Below, piece by piece: positions 58,648 through 64,000 of a stretch of 64,000 nt of DNA. Origin of the DNA: Pleomorphomonas sp. T1.2MG-36 (GTDB lineage Bacteria; Pseudomonadota; Alphaproteobacteria; Rhizobiales; Pleomorphomonadaceae). Where the stretch lies: positions 248,001-312,000 of the forward strand of contig NZ_CATNLY010000034.1 of assembly GCF_950100655.1 (NCBI RefSeq). The letters are read 5' to 3'. The position numbers and the translations under genes were made by a program. Numbering within the stretch: the stretch's first letter is position 1; each line of letters opens with the position of its first letter. Under the pieces are notes generated by a model. That model was not told the DNA's origin. It worked only from the letters and a program-made list of their open reading frames with translations, and made no database searches.

Positions 58648-59339
58648 GGCGTCACCCCCGCCCTGATGTCCTCGACGATTTCGCCCGAGCGCATGACGAT
58701 GCGACGGTCGCAGGCGTCGGCGAGCGCACGATCGTGCGTGACCAGCACCAGCGTCGCGCCTCGTCGGGCTCGTGCCTCGAACATCAAGCGAATGATGTCG
58801 CGGCCGGTATCGGCGTCGAGATTGCCGGTCGGTTCGTCGGCGATCAGGATCGACGGCTCGGGTGCCAGAGCCCGGGCGATGGCCACGCGCTGCTGCTCGC
58901 CGCCGGACAGTTCCGCCGGGTGATGGTCGAGCCTGTGTCCGAGGCCGACCGCTTCGAGTTCGACCCGCGCCCGCTCGAAGGCGTCGCGCCGGCCGCTCAG
59001 TTCCAGCGGCACCGCCACGTTCTCCAGCGCCGTCATGGTCGGCATCAGATGGAAAGACTGGAAGACGATGCCAACGGAACGCCCCCGGAACCGGGCGAGA
59101 GCGTCCTCGTTCATGCGATCGAGCCGCTCGTTGCCCACCGATACGGTGCCGCCATCCACGCGTTCGAGACCGGCAAGAACCATCAGCAGCGTCGACTTGC
59201 CCGAACCGGATGGGCCGACGATGCCGACGCTGGTGCCTGCGTCGACGGAAAACGACAGACCCTTCAGGATGTGAACGCGGGCAGCACCGCTGCCAAGACT
59301 GAGATCGACCTGGGAGAGAGCAATGGCAGGATCTGGCAA
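58644..59339 (-). CDS. ybbA: ABC transporter ATP-binding protein, YbbA family
   Basis: A 231-residue LolD/MacB-type ATPase. Walker A is GIVGPSGSGKSTLLMVLAG, the Q-loop IVFQSFHLMPTMTALENVAVPLE, the signature LSGGEQQRVAIARAL, Walker B ILIADEPTGNLD and the H-loop THDRALA. It works with the YbbP permease, whose start overlaps its stop. The start is probably TTG at 59339; no ATG with a ribosome binding site fits, so a few residues are uncertain. It is divergent from tesA with 118 bases between. Confidence 0.92.
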   Translation of the reverse strand: MPDPAIALSQVDLSLGSGAARVHILKGLSFSVDAGTSVGIVGPSGSGKSTLLMVLAGLERVDGGTVSVGNERLDRMNEDALARFRGRSVGIVFQSFHLMPTMTALENVAVPLELSGRRDAFERARVELEAVGLGHRLDHHPAELSGGEQQRVAIARALAPEPSILIADEPTGNLDADTGRDIIRLMFEARARRGATLVLVTHDRALADACDRRIVMRSGEIVEDIRAGVTP

Positions 59340-59457
59340 GGGCGAGCTTTCGGTTCCGGCGGTTCAGACAGTCGTGAAATCGGCAGGGCTTGCCGAAGAA
59401 AGCCCGAGCCTGTCATATGGTCGGCCCAGAAACCATTGCAAGCCGGGTCAAAAGGCC

Positions 59458-60087
59458 GTGAGACATCGCATATTCGTGTTCGTTCTCGCCCTCTTCGCCG
59501 GTCTTGCCGGCGCGGAGGCCAAACCCATGCGTATCGTCGCGCTCGGCGACAGTCTGACCGCCGGCTATGGCGTTCTCGCCCAGGACGCGTTCCCCGACCG
59601 GCTGGAAGCGGCGCTCGTCAAGCGCGGCCATGACGTCGAGATCGTCAACGCCGGCGTCTCCGGAGATACGGTGGCCGATGGCCTTGCCCGTCTTGACTGG
59701 GCGCTGGCCGACGGCGCCGACGGCATCATCGTCGAACTCGGCGCCAACGACATGTTGCGCGGCCAGGATCCGGCGCTCGTCCGCGAAAGCCTCGACGAAC
59801 TGCTGTCCCGCCTCGCCGAAACCGGAGCCCCGGTGCTTCTCGCCGGCATGCGGGCGGCGCCCAACCTCGGCGCGGATTACGGCGCCCGGTACGATCCGAT
59901 CTTTCCCGACCTCGCCAAGAAGCACGACACCCTGCTCTATCCCTTCTTCCTCGACGGGGTCGCCGGTGACGCCAGCCTCAATCAGGCCGACCACATGCAC
60001 CCGAACGCCGCGGGCGTCGAAATCATCGTCGAGCGCATCCTGCCGTCCGTCGAAGCGTTGATCGAACGGATCAAAAGCAAAAGCTAG
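59458..60087 (+). CDS. tesA: TesA-like SGNH arylesterase/lysophospholipase
   Basis: A 209-residue GDSL hydrolase with a signal peptide (RIFVFVLALFAGLAGAEA), so it is periplasmic. Block I ALGDSLTAGYG has the catalytic Ser, block II AGVSGDTVADG, block III LGANDMLRG, and block V DHMHPNAAG the Asp and His. It cleaves short acyl esters, acyl-CoA or lysophospholipids. Pairing with ybbA-ybbP is conserved from E. coli. The start is GTG at 59458 with AAAGG upstream; earlier in-frame codons overlap the ybbA start. A strong hairpin follows the stop. Confidence 0.9.
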   Translation: MRHRIFVFVLALFAGLAGAEAKPMRIVALGDSLTAGYGVLAQDAFPDRLEAALVKRGHDVEIVNAGVSGDTVADGLARLDWALADGADGIIVELGANDMLRGQDPALVRESLDELLSRLAETGAPVLLAGMRAAPNLGADYGARYDPIFPDLAKKHDTLLYPFFLDGVAGDASLNQADHMHPNAAGVEIIVERILPSVEALIERIKSKS

Positions 60088-60100
60088 CGTAGCGGAATCG

Positions 60101-60147
60101 AGGACTGGGACCGGATCGGCAAGGCTCGGTCCCGTCCTGCGGTTTCT
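60101..60147 (+). terminator. terminator-like hairpin after tesA
   Basis: AGGACTGGGACCG (60101-60113) pairs with CGGTCCCGTCCT (60127-60138) with one mismatch, and is followed by a short GGTTTCT. The T run is poor, so this is a weak intrinsic terminator or an RNA-stabilising hairpin. Confidence 0.45.
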
Positions 60148-60223
60148 CGTATCGCTGGAGAAGCACTAGCCACGGAGGTCGCGCAAAGGCATCCTGGCAA
60201 GACCGCGGTTGGGGAGAACCATC

Positions 60224-60757
60224 GTGAGCAGCCTCGATCATTTCCGCCTGATGGCGCCTTACAATGCCTGGATGAACACCAAGGTCTACTCCGCCGCCGA
60301 GCGGCTGACGGCGAGCGAACTGTCCCGCGACCGCGGCGCCTTCTTCGGCTCCATCCTGGGCACGCTCAACCACCTCGTTGCCGCCGATCTCATCTGGTTC
60401 GGCCGGCTGGCCGCCCATCCTCCCTTTTCCGGGCGCATCGATCTGACCGGCCTGCCGCGTCCGACCAGTGTCAGCTTCGTCGTATCGGACGATCTTTCCC
60501 ATCTTCGGCCGACCCGCGAGCGGATCGACCGCATGATCGTCGGGTTCGTGGACGGGCTGACGGATGCCGATCTCGCCGGGGCATTCGCCTACAGCCGGAC
60601 GGATGGAACGCAACGGCGCAAGCTGCTGTCGTCGGTGCTGTCGCACATCTTCAATCACCAAACCCACCATCGCGGCCAGGTCACCACGCTGCTTACCCAG
60701 GCCGGCGTCGACGTCGGCGTTACCGACCTCCTGGCTCTCCTGCCCGACATAGACTGA
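60224..60757 (+). CDS. DinB family metal-binding protein
   Basis: A 177-residue four-helix-bundle protein. FRLMAPYNAWMNTKVYSAAE opens it, LGTLNHLVAADLIWFGRLAA holds the first metal-ligand His, and LSHIFNHQTHHRGQVTTLL the other two in the typical NHxxHHRG motif. DinB/YfiT-like proteins are thiol transferases or damage-induced proteins of poorly known role. The start is GTG at 60224, with GGGGAG seven bases upstream. It is followed 19 bases later by the aldo/keto reductase gene, so the pair may be one operon. Confidence 0.9.
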   Translation: MSSLDHFRLMAPYNAWMNTKVYSAAERLTASELSRDRGAFFGSILGTLNHLVAADLIWFGRLAAHPPFSGRIDLTGLPRPTSVSFVVSDDLSHLRPTRERIDRMIVGFVDGLTDADLAGAFAYSRTDGTQRRKLLSSVLSHIFNHQTHHRGQVTTLLTQAGVDVGVTDLLALLPDID

Positions 60758-60776
60758 TCCCGGAAAAGGCAATCTC

Positions 60777-61829
60777 ATGCAGAAACGTCGTCTCGGCCGC
60801 TCCGATCTCTTCGTCACGCCCGTTTGCCTGGGCACGATGACCTACGGCGAACAGACCGAGAAAGGTGAAGCTTTCGCCATAATGGACCGCGCCGTCGACT
60901 TCGGGATCAACTTCCTCGACGCCGCCGAAATGTACCCGGTGCCGCCCAAACGCGAGACGCAGGGCGCGACCGAGACGATCATCGGCGAATGGCTGGCCGC
61001 GCGTGGCCGACGCAACGATCTGGTTCTCGCCACCAAGGTCTGCGGGCGCAGCGCCAATGACTGGTTTCGCGATGATGGTTCGCCGACACGGCTGACCCGC
61101 GCCCAGATTTTCGAAGCGGTCGAGAAATCGCTACGCCGGCTCGGGACCGACCATGTCGACCTCTACCAGATCCACTGGCCCGACCGCGCCGTTTCCGACT
61201 GGGGCACCGTTCCCTCGCGCTTCAAGCCCTTCGCTCCAGCCGCCGACGAAACGGCCATCGAGGAGACCGCGGCCGCTTTCGCCGAGCTGATCGCCGCAGG
61301 CAAGATCCGGCACTTCGGTCTCTCCAACGAAAGCCCATACGGCCTGATGCGCTTCATCGCCGCCGCCGAGAAGGGCATCGGCCCGCGTCCCCTGTCGGTG
61401 CAGAACGCCTATAGCCTCGTCAACCGCACATGGGAGGGCGGGCTTGCGGAAATCGCACTGCGGGAGGAGGTCGGCCTCTTGCCCTATTCGCCGCTGGCAC
61501 AGGGCTATCTCACCGGCAAGTACCGCAACGGCGCGCTGCCGGAAAACAGCCGCAAGGCGCTGTTCAACCGCCTGCAACGCTATGAAAAGCCACATGCCGA
61601 CGCGGCGCTCGCCGCCTATGTCGATCTGGCCCGCCGCTTCGGAGCGGATCCGGTGACCTTTGCCGTCGCCTTCGCCTTGAACCAGCCAACGGTTGCCTCG
61701 GTGATCATCGGGCCGAGCGCCGAGGACCAGTTGGAGAGCAACCTCGCCGCCGCTGAGTTTGCCTGGACCGAGGACATGCAGTCGGCCGTCGACGACTTGC
61801 ATCAGCGCTTCGGCAATCCGTGTCCGTGA
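60777..61829 (+). CDS. aldo/keto reductase, Tas-like
   Basis: A 350-residue NADPH-dependent reductase. MQKRRLGRSDLFVTPVCLGTMTYG is the N-terminal strand block, FLDAAEMYPVPPKRETQGAT carries the catalytic Asp and Tyr and is typical of the E. coli Tas subgroup, VLATKVCGRS the Lys and VDLYQIHWPDR the His. NQPTVASVIIGPSAEDQLESN binds the cofactor. The physiological substrate is unknown. It follows the DinB gene closely and converges with the DUF2794 gene, three bases apart. Confidence 0.92.
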   Translation: MQKRRLGRSDLFVTPVCLGTMTYGEQTEKGEAFAIMDRAVDFGINFLDAAEMYPVPPKRETQGATETIIGEWLAARGRRNDLVLATKVCGRSANDWFRDDGSPTRLTRAQIFEAVEKSLRRLGTDHVDLYQIHWPDRAVSDWGTVPSRFKPFAPAADETAIEETAAAFAELIAAGKIRHFGLSNESPYGLMRFIAAAEKGIGPRPLSVQNAYSLVNRTWEGGLAEIALREEVGLLPYSPLAQGYLTGKYRNGALPENSRKALFNRLQRYEKPHADAALAAYVDLARRFGADPVTFAVAFALNQPTVASVIIGPSAEDQLESNLAAAEFAWTEDMQSAVDDLHQRFGNPCP

Positions 61830-61832
61830 CGA

Positions 61833-62240
61833 TCATTCGGCGACGGAAAGCCACGACTTGTCGATGACGCGCAGCACGCGAGCCAGCTCGCCGCCGCGCT
61901 TCAGGATCATGCCGGTCTGGGCGATCACCGAATAGGCTCCCTGCCGGCGCGCCAGCTTGGGATTCTTCTCGACCCGGTAGAGCGGCACTTCGGAAGACCG
62001 GCGGAAGATCGAGAAGACCGCCCGGTCGGAGAGATGGTCGATGGCGTAGTCTCGCCATTCGCCGGCCGCCACCATGCGGCCGTAGACCTTCAGGATTTCG
62101 GAGAGTTCGTGCCGGTCGAAGGCGACATAGGGAGCCTCCCGGACCGCTGGTCGGGGGTCGGCTGGCGTCGGCGCGGTCTCGCGCGCCAACGCAACCAGAT
62201 TTGCGGGTTCACCCGCCTCCTCGTTGATCTCGCCGCTCAA
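61833..62240 (-). CDS. DUF2794 domain protein
   Basis: A 135-residue cytoplasmic protein of DUF2794, an alphaproteobacterial family without known function. The hallmark is FDRHELSEILKVYGRMVAAGEWRDYAID (in part, LKVYGRMVAAGEWRDYAID), followed by AVFSIFRRSSEVPLYRVEK and GAYSVIAQTGMILKRGGELARVLRV. The best start is TTG at 62240 with GGAGG five bases upstream; GTG at 62246 is too close to that site. It lies downstream of the NAD-GDH gene, with an 88-base gap. Confidence 0.85.
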   Translation of the reverse strand: MSGEINEEAGEPANLVALARETAPTPADPRPAVREAPYVAFDRHELSEILKVYGRMVAAGEWRDYAIDHLSDRAVFSIFRRSSEVPLYRVEKNPKLARRQGAYSVIAQTGMILKRGGELARVLRVIDKSWLSVAE

Positions 62241-62328
62241 GCGCACCTCCGGCCGCGATCGTCACGTCACCGTCATGATTGCGCCGGCAGTCCCCGAATG
62301 CAACGAGGAAACGGGACCTCGAAGACCG

Positions 62329-64000
62329 TCATTCGGCCAACTCGGCAACGAGACCGGCCGCCACCGTCAGTTTGGCCACCGTCGGCGGTCCGACGAGGAG
62401 ATCGCCAATGAGCTGTCTCAGGCGGCCGATTCGCGCTTCGCGCGCCGTGGTCCACAGATCGGCGCCCCCCTCGGCGATCGCCCGGGCGACGATGCGGCGA
62501 CGGGAGGACGCAAAGCTGCGGCGGGCAATTTCCGCCGCTTGTCCTTCGTAAAGATCGGCCGGCCGCACCAACCCAGCCAGACGACCGACGAGATCGGCAG
62601 AGATCGCTTCGTCGATCGCCACCATCACGGGCAGGACTTCGTCGACGGCGCGGCCAACCTCTTCGCCAATGACGATCAGGTCGAGGCTTCCGAGCTCGGC
62701 CGGCAGGCTGGCAAGCCGCATCGCCAGCCGCTCCGGCACACCGGCGGCAACAAGCTCCGAATCGACCTTGCCGGCGGGCGCGCTGTCACGGAAGCTGCGT
62801 ACACCCCCGGCCAACCGCTCGATGGAGGACGCCAGATCGCCTTCCGCCTTCACGTTCTGCGCCACCCACAGGGCGGCGTCCGTCAGGAAGTCGGCGACGC
62901 GACGGCGCAACTCCACCCAGACGGCACCGGTAACCTTGCCCTCAAGGGCATCGATTTCCGCCGTTACCGTATCGGTCCCGAAAGCCGCCGCCGCCACGAC
63001 CAGAGCACGCACCGCCGCCTGGGCGTCGACATCGGCTTCATCACCAAGTCGGCTGACGAAAGTCGGCCCGGCCGCATCGACCGCCGCGCCGGCAATGCGG
63101 GTGGCGAGAATGTCGCGGGCCAGACGGTGAGCGGAAATATCCTCGGCAAAGCGCGCCCGCATGGCCGGCGGGAACGCATGGTTCAGCCAGTCGTTGAGAG
63201 CCGGATCGTCGATCAGCCGCCCCGACAGAAGCTCGTCGGACAGCATCAGCTTGGCATGCGCCATCAGGATCGCGGTTTCCGGCCGCGACAAGGTTTCGCC
63301 GGCAGCGGCCAGACGGCCGGCGGCCACCTCGTCGGGCAGCCCCTCGCGCCGGGGATCGAGCAGCCCGCGCTCCGCAAGCACGGCCGACAGACGCATCAGG
63401 CGCGGCAGTTCGCCGGAGCCGCGCGCGCGCGTCACCGACAACGCCACCACCTGCCGGCGACAGAGCCGCAGCACGCTGGCGGCGATGTCGTCGGTCATGC
63501 CGGCGAGCAACTCATTGCGCTCGGCAAGCTCCAGCCGGCCGGCTGCCATCGCCCGGCCGAATGCGATCTTGATGTTGACCTCGGCGTCGGAGGTGGCAAC
63601 ACCGCCGACATTGTCGATGGCATCGGAGTTGATGCGGCCGCCGCGCCGAGCGAAATCGACCCGTGCCCTCGGCGTCATGCCGAGATTGGCTCCCTCCCCG
63701 ACAACGCGGGCTCGGAGGTCGCCGGCCGAAACGCGGACGCCATCGTTGATGCGGTCGCCGACGTCAAGGTTGCTCTCGTCACCGCCGCGCACGAAGGTGC
63801 CTATGCCGCCGAAGAACAACAGATCGACCGGCGCCCTGAGAAGGGCGGCGACGAGTTCGTCGGGGCTGAGCGCGTCGGCTTTGACACCCAGCACCGCCCG
63901 CGCCCCGGCCGAAAGCGCGACGGACTTCTGCGTTCGCGAGAAAACCCCGCCACCGGGCGACAGCTTCGTCGCATCGTAGTCCGCCCAGCTCGAACGCGGC
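62329..64000 (-). CDS. gdhB: NAD-specific glutamate dehydrogenase, large type (5' part cut by window end)
   Basis: The C-terminal 556 residues or so of the roughly 1,600-residue (about 180 kDa) NAD-GDH, which deaminates glutamate to 2-oxoglutarate. The frame is open to base 64000: SSWADYDATKLSPGGGVFSR is read just inside the window edge, then LLFFGGIGTFVRG, DRINDGVRVSAGDLRARVVGEGANLG, ARRGGRINSDAIDNVGGVATSDAEVNIK (in part, GRINSDAIDNVGGV), which are the dehydrogenase core, and after it a long helical C-terminal domain. The N-terminal ACT-like region lies outside the window. Confidence 0.95.
   Translation of the reverse strand, partial: PRSSWADYDATKLSPGGGVFSRTQKSVALSAGARAVLGVKADALSPDELVAALLRAPVDLLFFGGIGTFVRGGDESNLDVGDRINDGVRVSAGDLRARVVGEGANLGMTPRARVDFARRGGRINSDAIDNVGGVATSDAEVNIKIAFGRAMAAGRLELAERNELLAGMTDDIAASVLRLCRRQVVALSVTRARGSGELPRLMRLSAVLAERGLLDPRREGLPDEVAAGRLAAAGETLSRPETAILMAHAKLMLSDELLSGRLIDDPALNDWLNHAFPPAMRARFAEDISAHRLARDILATRIAGAAVDAAGPTFVSRLGDEADVDAQAAVRALVVAAAAFGTDTVTAEIDALEGKVTGAVWVELRRRVADFLTDAALWVAQNVKAEGDLASSIERLAGGVRSFRDSAPAGKVDSELVAAGVPERLAMRLASLPAELGSLDLIVIGEEVGRAVDEVLPVMVAIDEAISADLVGRLAGLVRPADLYEGQAAEIARRSFASSRRRIVARAIAEGGADLWTTAREARIGRLRQLIGDLLVGPPTVAKLTVAAGLVAELAE

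Overview
The window is a GC-rich, gene-dense chromosomal segment of an alphaproteobacterium, most likely order Hyphomicrobiales (Rhizobiales). The case rests on gene order and family content: an ftsE-ftsX-ydcF-plsC-ChaC-DUF2125-tyrA-hisC run, a CpdR-type receiver next to hpt, a large-type NAD-glutamate dehydrogenase beside DUF2794, a TIGR02302/DUF4175 protein, etfBA-hbd, and two full CtrA-type sites. A genus cannot be fixed from the sequence; Pleomorphomonadaceae-like is only a guess. I see no phage, insertion sequence, CRISPR array, rRNA or tRNA.

Layout. 1-6 kb: metX (cut by the window start), a small secreted protein, an NAD(P)-binding saccharopine-reductase-like protein, gluQRS, an AlkA-type glycosylase, a carboxylesterase and a PduO-type cobalamin adenosyltransferase. 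6-17 kb: cpdR-like receiver, hpt, an MJ0042 zinc-ribbon membrane protein, ftsEX, ydcF-like, plsC, ChaC-like, DUF2125, tyrA-hisC (overlapping), DUF1294 and an AEC transporter. 17-27 kb: a PEBP-like secreted protein, slyX, a Cache chemoreceptor, and a urease locus. The urease locus is split: ureD-ureA-DUF1272-ureB-ureC, then a VOC protein on the other strand, then MFS-ureE-ureF-ureG. 27-38.9 kb: lysA, an LptM-like lipoprotein and argH, divergent tlpA, a small gene with a CtrA site, a COG0523 GTPase, a PBP5-type carboxypeptidase, TIGR02302, and etfB-etfA-hbd closed by a strong terminator. 39-45 kb: a sugar-metabolism block (GH2 beta-mannosidase, LacI regulator, SMP-30 lactonase, D-2-hydroxyacid dehydrogenase). 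45-54.5 kb: two more chemoreceptors, ccmB-ccmA without ccmC, aconitase and asd. 54.5-64 kb: GNAT acetyltransferase, Bax-inhibitor-1 protein, ybbA-ybbP with divergent tesA, DinB, aldo/keto reductase, DUF2794 and the C-terminal part of NAD-GDH (cut by the window end).

The most interesting signal is upstream of asd. A well-placed promoter and Shine-Dalgarno lead a 34-codon open frame that ends in a Thr/Lys run (MTKTATTKTTTT, stop). It is followed by mutually exclusive hairpins before asd, the shared step to threonine, lysine and methionine. This looks like a leader-peptide attenuator. It lacks an obvious U-tract, so the mechanism is unproven.

Most other long open frames are GC-driven antisense shadows and were left out. 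Several starts were moved from the first possible codon to one with a good ribosome binding site, often GTG or TTG.
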